DNA of 64,000 nt. Source: CAWBOY01 sp963790585 (GTDB taxonomy: Bacteria; Planctomycetota; Planctomycetia; Gemmatales; Gemmataceae). Location: contig CAWBOY010000004.1 of NCBI GenBank assembly GCA_963790585.1, positions 310,001 through 374,000 of the forward strand, read 5' to 3'. Positions within the stretch are counted from its first letter, which is position 1, and every line of letters starts with the position of its first letter. Position numbers and translations under genes: made by a program. Below are positions 56,701 to 64,000 of the stretch, piece after piece. Below the pieces are notes generated by a model. That model was not told the DNA's origin. It worked only from the letters and a program-made list of their open reading frames with translations, and did no database searches.

Positions 56701-57381
56701 GTCGACGCGCAGCGACCGCAATCGGGTGTTGTACTCCTGAAAACGTTGGGCCTTGGCCGCCTGGAGCTTGACGCTCCGAAGCTGTTTCTCGACTTCCTCG
56801 ACAATATCACGCAGGCGTTCGAGATTTTGGTCGACGCGCTCGAGGCGGCGCAGCGTCTCCATTTTCTTTGCCTTGAAGCGGCTGATCCCCGCTGCTTCCT
56901 CGAAGATCGTTCGGCGTTCCTTGGTCGAAGCCTGCAGTAGAACGTCGACGCGACCCTGTTCGATGATGCAATAGGCGTCAGTGCCGGCGCCGCTTCCGAG
57001 AAAGAGGTCTTTAATATCCTTGAGACGGCTGAGGTGGCCATTGATTAGATATTCGCTCTCGCCGCTCCGATAGACGCGGCGGCTGATCTGCACTTCCTCG
57101 GCTTCGGTTGCGAGGCTTCGGCGCGTGTTGTCAAAGGTCATCGTCACTTCGGCGAGGCCGAGGCTGCGCCGGCCGGCAGCGCCATTGAAAATCACATCGA
57201 TCATCTCGCCGCCGCGCAGGCTCTTGGCGCTCTGCTCGCCCAGGACCCAACGCACCGCATCGACGACGTTGCTCTTGCCCGAGCCGTTGGGCCCGATGAT
57301 GCCCGTGATTCCCGGCGGGAAGTCGAATTGCGTCTTGTCAGCGAAAGACTTGAAGCCCGCGAGTTCCAGTCGCTTCAACAT
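53741..57381 (-). CDS. smc: Chromosome segregation protein SMC, two frameshifts
   Basis: SMC ATPase for chromosome condensation and segregation, about 1,213 aa. Walker A GPNGSGKSNVVDAVRWVLGE lies near residue 33; coiled-coil arms (EIEDRLAILQEQLQSDK and many heptads) flank a hinge domain around 55400-55850; the C-terminal head holds the signature LMSGGEKTMTAVALLLAIF and Walker B FCILDEVDAALDEANVSRF. Frame breaks near 56360 (after RSSAVSA, continuing AELDQVESQCQEH) and near 54660 (in LAEINSERA) divide it into three open segments that together span the full family architecture. scpA and scpB are not adjacent. Confidence 0.95.
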
Positions 57382-57405
57382 GCGGACACCCTTCGCGAAA
57401 GACCG

Positions 57406-57449
57406 AAGGATGAAACGGCATGGTCTGGCAACCGAGCCGTTTCATCCTT
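57406..57449. terminator. Hairpin between FlgI-like gene and smc
   Basis: AAGGATGAAACGGC and GCCGTTTCATCCTT, a perfect 14-bp stem. It lies in the 104-bp gap just upstream of the smc start and downstream of nothing on +, so it could affect smc expression or be a protein-binding palindrome. Confidence 0.5.
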
Positions 57450-57485
57450 GTCGAGTCCTTCGTTTACATTATTCGTCGTACAGAC

Positions 57486-59295
57486 TCAGCGCGACCCATT
57501 TGGTGTGGTTTCATAGAGCGTCGGCGTGGCGCCCAGGTTAGCTTCAATGCTAATCCCGCCACCGAGACCATTCAACTCGATAGCGCCGTTTCCGGCCTTC
57601 TGAAGGTCCCAAACCGATGTGGCCTGGGGCAAAGCGTCGCAGCGGACTCGGCAGCTAAGACAGCCGATGTTGCTGGCTTCGTGCAGCATCTCGACCACTT
57701 CCGGATAGCTCGCGCCCATGTCGGCCATGCCATGAATGACGTCGTTGAGACTGAGCGTGGCCTTGCGATATTCCGGATCGCGCCGATGTTTCGTGATCTT
57801 GCTTATGACCACGAGGTCGTCATCCTGCGTCGCACGAATGACGAATGGCCCGGAGATCAAATTGAAAGGCTTTTTCAAGCATGGCTCCTCGCCGAACAAG
57901 ACGATCTCGGCCCGCTTGCTACTCGAAATGTGAATCAGCGGCGGCGATTGCGGGGCTACACGATGCAGCCAGAAGCAATCATTCAAAAACTCACCCTGAA
58001 TACTCGCGTTGCGGGGCCGTAGCGTGAACAGAGCCTTAAAGGCACCATAGCGTATTTCGTCTTCAAGAGGTGAAGCTATCAGGTCGGTCAGTTTTTCCTC
58101 ACTTACCATCTCGTCCAGGGAGGCGAATGCCGCCAGAGCGAATGAGCGGAACAAAGGCTGCGACCGGGCCGCGGTCTCCAGCTCATCGCCGCATGACGGG
58201 CTGCCTAGATAGGCGAGAGCTTCGGCCGAGCAGAATTTTACCAGGGGATGTTTACTTTCCAAACCAATCTTGAGGCTAGCAATGCTGGTCGAGCCCAGTG
58301 CTTCGAGTCGGAGCGCGGCGACGACGGTACGCGTCGGATCGAGCAAATCTTCCGCCAGTTTCTGGCGATAAGAACGCTTATCATGGTCCGCCGCGGAAAC
58401 GTCGAGCGATTCTTGGCGCGGTATCAAGCAGACGACATGCAGGAATCGTTCCAGGTTGTTTTTGTACTGGTGCGGCACCCGCAGACTCGATGTAGCGGTT
58501 GTCGCGGGCGTGGGCGGCATCGCCGTTGGGATTACCGCGCGGACCGGTCGGGAAAGTGGCGTTGATCCGGATAGCGACCTGCTCAGCGACGCGGCCCGCT
58601 GGATTTTTGCCGTTCATAATAAGCATGAGCGGACTCTCGTCAAGAGAGCGGGCACCGCCCCAAATTTTGCCCTGTTTGATGCGAACTTCTTCGTCACCAT
58701 CGCCGAAACCGACCAAAACAGGCCCTTCGGCAATGGCGACCATATGGCCTTGCAGCAGACCGTCGCCATGGGTCGTCGATGGGCTCAGGTTGCGTGAAGA
58801 TTCGTATTCATAGAGCCAACACTCCCGCAAATAGCCGCCTTTGAGGCTAGTCGCGTTGCTGCCCGGTGGCAAAGCAATCTCGACGTCGAGCCGATCTCCC
58901 TTAACCGCGGCTCGCGGTATTTGGGCGGTCACCAAAACGAGTGCGTGGCTGTTGCTCGGATCCATCAACTCTTTTTTGGCGTCCTTTACGCCGCGCTTTT
59001 GCAATTGTTCTTCGAGCATGGTGCGGTACTGATCGTTCGTGGCCGGAGCCCCTGTGCCATCGAGGCCCACGACGAGGCCGACGCCCGCGATCTGGCGCGG
59101 AATCACGTTGCCAACAGTGACCACTTCGCCGACCGTATTGACGTGGTAGCGATCGTGTTCCGACTCTTCCTCGGATTGCGCACGGCGCGTTTCTTGGGGC
59201 ATGCAGCCGACAAAGGCCAGCAGTGCGAGCAGCGTCCCACAATGTTTCAGCCCACTCAGCGCACGCCGGCGCCCGACGGAATCTTGACGGACCAT
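57486..59295 (-). CDS. FlgI-like lipoprotein with HEAT-type C-terminal half, one frameshift
   Basis: Reconstructed protein of about 603 aa. A lipoprotein signal ends in the lipobox LLAFVGC. The first ~280 residues resemble flagellar P-ring protein FlgI (VGNVIPRQIAGVGLVVGLDG, HALVLVTAQIPRAAVKGDRL, VEIALPPGSNATSLKGGYL). After a frameshift near 58488 (YIE joined to LRVPHQYKNNLERF) comes a helical-repeat region (HPLVKFCSAEALAYLGSPSC, RYGAFKALFTLRPRN) and a beta-rich tail. No flagellar genes are adjacent, and the cluster context is smc/nuo, so the P-ring fold is probably reused in an envelope structure. This role is inferred. Confidence 0.82.
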
Positions 59296-59510
59296 GTTCT
59301 CGCCCCCACAGCATGGCGGCCCGGACCAACCCGGTCGCTTGACCAGGTCGCATCCATGACGGATCGAGAGAATTTTGGAGGCGGGACAATAACCGGGCGG
59401 CAGGATATGTCAAGGGCATGTGAAATCGTGGTCGCGTCCTCTTCGACAATTCAAGCGCCCCGCACTCATGGGCGGCAGCTCCGATTCCTTCTTCCCAAGA
59501 AACCTTCCTG

Positions 59511-59544
59511 CGTTACCTATGTTCCGCGCGGAACATAGGTAACG
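59511..59544. promoter_or_regulatory. 34-bp perfect palindrome with the TGTTCCGCGCGGAACA core
   Basis: Left half CGTTACCTATGTTCCGC, right half its exact complement. Third occurrence of the 16-bp core in the window. Confidence 0.65.
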
Positions 59545-59680
59545 CCACATGCTCAGGGGCGAGATGCAAAAAAGTCACCCCGGTTTGCATCTCGTTTTTT
59601 CGGCGTAACATATTGATATGATTGCAATTGCATCGCGCCAGAGGGGCGAGATGCAAGCAAATCCACGGAGAACCCCCTGC
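59511..59680 (+). repeat. Divergent family H element, copy 3
   Basis: Same plan as copies 1 and 2 but different sequence: palindrome (59511-59544); motif AGGGGCGAGATGCAA at 59555; inverted part TTTGCATCTCG at 59584-59594; direct copy again at 59642; a TTGATA box at about 59613; and AACCCCC at 59671. Motif 1 to motif 3 is 87 bp, as in the other two. It adjoins or truncates the PIN-like gene. Confidence 0.7.
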
Positions 59681-59898
59681 GTCGGTGCTCTGCGCGAAAG
59701 CGTTGCTAGTTCTGCTCGGAACCATGTTCGGCGTTTCTGCTCATCCTCCAGAGCCGATAATGACTCCATATAGCAACCGGTCGGAATGGCGACGCGTACA
59801 GACGCTGAAACAGCAGCGAGGAGGTCATCACTTCTCCCCTCACGTCCCATAGCCACGCTCATCAGGAGGTTCGTTTCGACGTATAGGATGACGTCCAC
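59575..59898 (-). pseudogene. PIN-like domain gene, truncated
   Basis: The start MDVILYVETNLLMSVAMGRE with the early Asp/Glu-rich strand, then VAIPTGCYMESLSALEDEQK, looks like the first half of a PIN-type nuclease domain (acidic residues at D2, E8 and E in CYMESLS). After about residue 65 the frame runs into the structured repeat at 59511-59680 and ends without the C-terminal acidic residues, so the gene is probably truncated. It starts 38 bp downstream of the nuclease-like pseudogene on the same strand, suggesting a former two-gene module. PIN assignment is by pattern only. Confidence 0.6.
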
Positions 59899-59936
59899 AT
59901 CAGGATCCGAGACGCTGCGTCGTGCCTCCCTAGAGC

Positions 59937-60344
59937 TTTTCTAGTAGGCCTGCCCTTTTCAGCTCCTCGGAGCCTGGCGGATCCTCTGACTTCCAGTGAT
60001 ACGCCAAGTCACGCAGCCATGCCTCAACGAGGGTAAGGAAGTAAGACTCAAATACTCGTTTTGTGGAAAACTCTGGATCGTAATGCTGGAGGATTTGCCC
60101 GGTGTCGAACTAGACAATTGGCTCCCCGAGGCTCCACCCGTCTGACTTGCATAACTGAATTACGTTCAGATCGATCGTCAAAAACGAAAACGGCTCGTTC
60201 GCCGAACGCCGCCAATTGGTTTGTAATAGTCGTCGACCAACTCTCTGCGGAATGCTTCTTTAATTCGACGAGGATAATGGGATGATTCTCACTGTCCACG
60301 AAGGCAGCATCAAACCTGCCAATGGCCCTTTGCGTCATGGCCAT
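59937..60344 (-). pseudogene. Restriction-endonuclease-like protein, frameshift plus stop
   Basis: The first part MAMTQRAIGRFDAAFVDSEN, then HPIILVELKKHSAES, has the D...(x)ELK pattern of PD-(D/E)XK nucleases. The sense then moves to another frame near 60165 (NVIQLCKSDGWSLGEPIV), meets a TAG at 60110-60112, and continues in the same frame FDTGQILQHYDPEFSTKRVF to a plausible C-terminus ...GSEELKRAGLLEKL at 59937. Two lesions in 400 bp make true decay more likely than for the other broken genes. The N-terminal boundary is uncertain. Directly upstream of the PIN-like remnant. Confidence 0.55.
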
Positions 60345-60516
60345 ACGTCCTTCTGCGAACTGCGGAATCTATTTCTAAGGAATCGGGCTGTCGTCCGAGC
60401 TACATTGGAAAGCGGCAAAACTAAAGCGTAAGGATACCACTTTGCCCGAACAACTGCCACCTTACGACGCGGTAATTCATTCCGAACGCTCTGGGCAGTC
60501 AGTCCTAGAGGCCGTG

Positions 60517-60603
60517 GCCGTGGCCGGGGTCGGTACTCCGACTCCGGATTTCTGGAGGCGCTCGGGCCACTCCGTGGCCGGAGTACCGACCCCGGCCACG
60601 GCC
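60517..60603. repeat. GC-rich intergenic palindrome
   Basis: Arms CGTGGCCGGGGTCGGTACTC and GAGTACCGACCCCGGCCACG with about 38 bp between. It lies in the 376-bp spacer 60345-60721 upstream of the Memo-family gene; the rest of the spacer shows no gene. Confidence 0.88.
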
Positions 60604-60721
60604 GCGCAAATCGCCATTGTGTTATCAAGATCCCTCGCCCTTCAATTGCCAACCCATCCCGTCGCGACAACAATAGAAAGTTCAGCCTATCTCCCGCCGT
60701 TCCGATCTTTCGAGGTCCAAC

Positions 60722-61936
60722 ATGGTTGAGACGACCCGGCCACGGATCCGCCCGCATTTGCAGGCGACGGCTGACCCGAAAAACGGCCAGTTTTTCATCG
60801 TCAGCGACCAACTGCGTTTATCGCACCAGCAATTGCATTTGTCGCAAATCCAATTGGAAGTGATCCAATTGTTTGACGGCCAACATACCCTCGGCGACAT
60901 TCAGGCTCATGTAAAAAAACGGACGGGCGGACAGGTTGTTCCCCTCCACGTCTTTTCCGAGATGGTAGCAGCCCTCGATTCCGCCTTATTTCTTGAGGGG
61001 CACCGGTTTCGTGAGGCGGCGGAAGCGCCGGTTCGGCCGCCGTCCTGCATCGGCTGCTACCCCGGCGAAGCGACGGCTCTTCGGGCTCAATTCAAACGAA
61101 TGTTTACTTCCGAGGGAGCTTCGGGCCGGCCGGGTGATACGCATCACGACCCATCGTTTCGCGGCATCCTGGCGCCCCATATCGATTATGCGCGCGGCGG
61201 CCTGAGTTACACCTGGCCGTTCAAGGAACTCGTGGAGCGCTCGGCCGCGAAACTCTTCGTTATCATCGGCACATCGCATTACAGCGGCGAACGCTTTACG
61301 TTGACCCGGAAACACTTCAAGACACCGCTCGGCATCGTCCAAACTGAAGGTCGGTTCATCGACGAACTCACTCGGCGCTACGGAGATGGGCTCTTCGACG
61401 ACGAGCTGATGGCCCACCTGCCGGAGCATTCGATCGAGCTGGAAGTTGTCCTGCTACAGTACCTTCTCGAAGGAAAGCGCGATTTCCGCATCGTCCCGCT
61501 TGTCGTCGGCTCCTACCATGATTGTGTCGTTCGCGGCACCGAGCCGTCCGAGTGTTCGGACATCGAACGGATGATCGAAGCGCTCCGTGCCGTCGAGGCT
61601 GAGACCAAGGAGCCGATCTGTTATATCATCAGCGGCGACCTGGCTCATATCGGCCCGAAATTCGACGATCCCGAGCCTGTCGCCCGTCCTTTCCTGGACC
61701 TGAGCCGGAAACAAGACCTGGCGCTGATCGACCAGGCGAGCGCGGCGGACGCGCAAGGGTATTTTCGGATCATCGCGGACGAGCAAAATGCCCGACGCAT
61801 TTGTGGCTTACCGCCGACTTACCTGGCGCTGAAAGTAGCCCGGCCGGCGTCCGGTAAGTTATTGCATTACGATCAATACGTTCACCCACGCGGTTTCGAG
61901 AGTGTCAGTTTCGCAAGCATGGCTTTTTATCAATGA
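60722..61936 (+). CDS. Memo-family (AmmeMemoRadiSam protein B) protein with PqqD-like N-terminus
   Basis: 404 aa. Residues about 120-404 match the Memo/AMMECR-linked family: GILAPHIDYARGGLSYTW, VIIGTSHYSGERF, LPEHSIELEVVLLQYLL, SGDLAHIGPKF and the final GFESVSFASMAFYQ; the His residues in the first three sites and Cys in RRICGLPP are the family metal-site-like residues. The first ~95 residues look like a PqqD-type winged-helix peptide-binding module (LSQIQLEVIQLFDGQHTLGD). The radical-SAM and AmmeA partners are not nearby. The gene overlaps the following hydrolase by 4 bp (ATGA). Confidence 0.9.
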   Translation: MVETTRPRIRPHLQATADPKNGQFFIVSDQLRLSHQQLHLSQIQLEVIQLFDGQHTLGDIQAHVKKRTGGQVVPLHVFSEMVAALDSALFLEGHRFREAAEAPVRPPSCIGCYPGEATALRAQFKRMFTSEGASGRPGDTHHDPSFRGILAPHIDYARGGLSYTWPFKELVERSAAKLFVIIGTSHYSGERFTLTRKHFKTPLGIVQTEGRFIDELTRRYGDGLFDDELMAHLPEHSIELEVVLLQYLLEGKRDFRIVPLVVGSYHDCVVRGTEPSECSDIERMIEALRAVEAETKEPICYIISGDLAHIGPKFDDPEPVARPFLDLSRKQDLALIDQASAADAQGYFRIIADEQNARRICGLPPTYLALKVARPASGKLLHYDQYVHPRGFESVSFASMAFYQ

Positions 61937-62862
61937 CCAACGACTCGACTCCCTGCGGTCAAGAATGCGAACCCGGCTGTGCGACCACCTGCCCGATGCA
62001 CAATGGCGTCGCGCTCGAACCGATCCACCTCGACGAAGCCCGTGAGCGCTTCACGCGCGAGGCGCGGCAGGGAACGTGCGACACTGGCCGTTATCGGATG
62101 CGTTACTACGTCTGGGGCGAAGGCCCGCCCCTGGTTTTTATTCATGGCGTCTCCGACCGCTGCGACGGCTTTGTGATGCCGATTTCGCGGCTTTCGCGGC
62201 AGTTTCGCTGTATCGCCTACGATCTGCCGCAGGCTAATGGCGATGGAGCGCGGTTATGGCGCTATAACCATGACGATTTAGTAACAGATCTTTTTTGTCT
62301 ACTAGATCAGGTCCAGGCTAAGCAAGTCTATCTCCTCGGTTCGTCGTTCGGTTCCACGATCGCGTTGAAAGCGCTGCGACGTGAGCCTGAAAGGCTGCCC
62401 TGCGCGATCCTGCAGGGCGGCTTCGCTCGGCGCCGCCTTCGTCCGATAGAAAGGGCGCTCGCGTCCTTCGCGCGGATTTTACCGGGTACGACGAACGGGC
62501 TTCCCTATCGGGAAAAGATCTCGGAACAAGTGCATGGCAAATCGTTTATCGGCCAGCCGGAGCGTTGGCGCTACTTCATGAATACGACAGGAACGACGCG
62601 AACGGCGACGTTCGCGCATCAAGTCTTGATGCTTGGCCAGCTCGACTTACGGCCGATTTTGGCCGATATTCGTCAGCCGGTGCTGTTGATGGGCGGGGAG
62701 CTTGACAAGGTTATTCCGCGCCCTCTCGAAGAGGTAGTTCTCGCTGGCCTACCAAACGCCCGGCGCATCGAGCTGGAAGGCGTCGGCCATCTACCGAGCT
62801 ACTCTCATCCCGAACTGATGGTCGAAGTCATCCAGCGATTTCTGCTGCCGCGGGCCCCGTAA
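61933..62862 (+). CDS. Alpha/beta hydrolase
   Basis: 309-aa alpha/beta-hydrolase-fold enzyme. The N-terminus is Cys-rich (CGQECEPGCATTCPMH), unusual for the family and possibly metal-binding. The core has FIHGVSDRCDGFVMP (oxyanion), LLGSSFGSTIALKAL (Ser near 137), LLMGGELDKVIPRP (Asp near 257) and GVGHLPSYSHPE (His near 286). Translationally coupled to the Memo-family gene through ATGA at 61933, so the two probably act together. Substrate unknown. Confidence 0.9.
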   Translation: MTNDSTPCGQECEPGCATTCPMHNGVALEPIHLDEARERFTREARQGTCDTGRYRMRYYVWGEGPPLVFIHGVSDRCDGFVMPISRLSRQFRCIAYDLPQANGDGARLWRYNHDDLVTDLFCLLDQVQAKQVYLLGSSFGSTIALKALRREPERLPCAILQGGFARRRLRPIERALASFARILPGTTNGLPYREKISEQVHGKSFIGQPERWRYFMNTTGTTRTATFAHQVLMLGQLDLRPILADIRQPVLLMGGELDKVIPRPLEEVVLAGLPNARRIELEGVGHLPSYSHPELMVEVIQRFLLPRAP

Positions 62863-62876
62863 AAGGCTCTCTGACA

Positions 62877-62983
62877 AAGTTGTGGCGGCACGTTTCCAAC
62901 GTGCCGGGCGCGGGCGAGTCGAGAGGGGGCCAAATCCTGAAACAGACAAGGCATCGGCACGTTGGAAACGTGCCGCCACAACC
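62877..62983. repeat. Intergenic palindrome (family E, copy E2)
   Basis: Arms AGTTGTGGCGGCACGTTTCC and GGAAACGTGCCGCCACAACC; followed by TTATCGGATAGGCTCTA (62984-63000), the same terminal arm as family F. Lies between convergent genes. Confidence 0.9.
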
Positions 62984-63005
62984 TTATCGGATAGGCTCTA
63001 CATAA

Positions 63006-63350
63006 TCACGGCTCATCCTCGACGATCTCCAGCTCTTCCTCAGACTGTGCAAAGGACGATGCCTGGGCAGCCGTGACCATGCCGTCGATGAGAAAACCGA
63101 TTACCCAACCCAGGCCGCCGCCGACGCAGACACCGATCAAGACGATGAGTTTGGTCTCGCCCCGACCGTTGCCGAAACCATTGACGATCATCCAAAGAAC
63201 GGCGATCGCTGCGCCGCCCCAGAGACCGACGTTGGCGAGGATCGAGCGCCAACGCTTCGAAGGTTCAGGCGGCGGTAGACGATACTCGTCCTTGCGGATG
63301 TCAAGCGATTGGCCGGATCCTTGGTTGGGGCTGTCCTGATAATTGCTCAC
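63006..63350 (-). CDS. Small two-TM protein, unknown
   Basis: 114 aa from GTG 63350 (GGAGAA 9 bp upstream); the open frame reaches 63422 but the extra residues look like leader. A polar N-terminus (SNYQDSPNQGSGQSLDIRKD) is followed by two hydrophobic segments (NVGLWGGAAIAVLWMIV; LIVLIGVCVGGGLGWVIGF) and an acidic tail (EEELEIVEDEP). No family recognised. Divergent from the E1 alpha gene across 255 bp. Confidence 0.65.
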   Translation of the reverse strand: MSNYQDSPNQGSGQSLDIRKDEYRLPPPEPSKRWRSILANVGLWGGAAIAVLWMIVNGFGNGRGETKLIVLIGVCVGGGLGWVIGFLIDGMVTAAQASSFAQSEEELEIVEDEP

Positions 63351-63605
63351 GTGAGGTTCTCCGGTACGGGTGTAAGATGGAGAAATCTCGGGAATTATAG
63401 AAAAACGGCGACCCCTCCGCACGCTTCATTTCGTCTTCACCGAAATCGACGCGCAGCGTAGAATGTTGATAGATGGCCCCTCCCCGAGTCGGACGGCCCT
63501 GACTAAACTGGTGTCTTCCGCTCCTCTCCCGGGCGGTGACGATCAGCACGCACCGCTTTGCGCCTTGGCGGACAGAACCTAAGGTGACCGCGAGGAGGAC
63601 GACGA

Positions 63606-64000
63606 ATGTCGGACGCCGGCGAATTCGAGGGCGATGAAGTCGCATTACTCTCTCCCGAGGTGCGGAGCGGCCCCGAAACCTTACCCGCTGGCCTATGTCT
63701 CGAAATCCACCGCCTCATGGTGCGATCGCGCATCCTCGAAGAGCGGATGATCAAGATGTCTAAATCGGGCCAAGGCTACTTCTGGATCGGCGGCCCCGGC
63801 GAAGAAGCGTTCAACGTCTGCCTCGGCCTACAAGTCCGCAAGGGCAAGGGCCCTACCAACGATTATCTTCATCTCCATTATCGAAATAGCGCAACGCTTG
63901 TAGCCATGGGTATGCCGGTGATCGATAGTCTGCGCATGATGGCCATGACGCGGACCGATCCACACTCAATGGGCCGAAATTTCGCGGGACATTTCGCCTC
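63606..64000 (+). CDS. 2-oxoacid (pyruvate-type) dehydrogenase E1 alpha subunit, 3'-partial
   Basis: Thiamine diphosphate-dependent E1 alpha subunit; the window ends within the gene after 131 codons. ATG 63606 is preceded by GAGGAGG at 9-bp spacing. Visible family features are EIHRLMVRSRILEERMIKM, GYFWIGGPGEEAFNVCLGL (cf. the IGQEA region) and NDYLHLHYRNSATLVAMGM (cf. the H-x-R region before the ThDP fold). It could be pyruvate, branched-chain or acetoin dehydrogenase; the beta subunit is presumably downstream, outside the window. Confidence 0.88.
   Translation, partial: MSDAGEFEGDEVALLSPEVRSGPETLPAGLCLEIHRLMVRSRILEERMIKMSKSGQGYFWIGGPGEEAFNVCLGLQVRKGKGPTNDYLHLHYRNSATLVAMGMPVIDSLRMMAMTRTDPHSMGRNFAGHFA

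Noticed and set aside
59900..60350. Intact toxin-antitoxin pair
   Set aside because: One gene carries a frameshift and an in-frame TAG and the other lacks its C-terminal half, so it is not a working module as read.
60335..60811. 158-codon open frame opposite the start of the Memo-family gene
   Set aside because: Runs through the GC-rich palindrome (PRPRPRPL repeats) and overlaps a well-supported gene.
1..64000. tRNA and rRNA genes
   Set aside because: I saw no tRNA cloverleaf with GTTCNANNC and CCA-type end, nor rRNA signature, on either strand by eye; a covariance search could still find one.

Overview
The window reads as a high-GC planctomycete chromosome segment, most like the Gemmata/Pirellula-type lineages. 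The evidence is the gene content: paired DUF1549/DUF1553 and DUF1501 proteins, WD40 and multi-EF-hand exported proteins, a Tat-exported Gfo/Idh oxidoreductase, a giant Ig-like repeat protein with the LExLEDR-type N-terminal motif, a FlgI-like lipoprotein outside any flagellar cluster, and a bacterial formylmethanofuran dehydrogenase B homologue of H4MPT-linked C1 metabolism.

Layout. 1-6.1 kb: exported WD40 / DUF1549-DUF1553 / DUF1501 / EF-hand cluster. 6.3-15.1 kb: Tat oxidoreductase, FhcB, DUF1573 protein, S9 peptidase-nadA pair, CBM9-like protein and a HEAT/TPR protein. 15.6-19.4 kb: dnaA, then a complete group II intron inserted in a palindromic repeat whose uninterrupted counterpart lies at 31.4 kb. 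19.7-25.2 kb: giant surface protein. 25.4-31.3 kb: quinone reductase, 4-hydroxyphenylpyruvate dioxygenase and a membrane-embedded sigma54-type activator. 31.9-36.0 kb: alpha/beta hydrolase, ligase-associated Lhr-type helicase and PdeM phosphoesterase. 36.0-38.6 kb: zinc-site protein-moxR-DUF58 operon. 38.9-43.6 kb: dienelactone hydrolase, ispF-cysS, rpsT, DUF1883 and small membrane genes. 43.6-53.6 kb: tatD and the distal complex I operon nuoHJKLMN, without nuoI. 53.7-59.3 kb: smc and the FlgI/HEAT lipoprotein. 59.5-60.3 kb: decayed PIN/nuclease-like pair. 60.7-62.9 kb: Memo-family protein and alpha/beta hydrolase. 63.6-64 kb: start of a 2-oxoacid dehydrogenase E1 alpha gene.

Two traits run through the window. 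First, intergenic spaces are packed with long imperfect palindromes of at least seven sequence families. They sit between genes regardless of orientation, inside the nuo operon, and in one case in frame within a gene end. Second, at least ten genes, including normally indispensable ones (nadA, cysS, smc, nuoM), are split by single-base frameshifts; this is most simply explained by sequencing or assembly indels. Coordinates below span the whole reconstructed gene.

The most unusual signal is a dispersed element at 26.4, 39.9 and 59.5 kb. A palindrome with core TGTTCCGCGCGGAACA is followed by three copies of a short motif (direct, inverted, direct). The first and third copies start exactly 87 bp apart in all three loci. 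The motif sequence of the third locus is completely different, yet is changed in concert at all three positions.

Everything here is from reading the sequence; no database or folding program was run.
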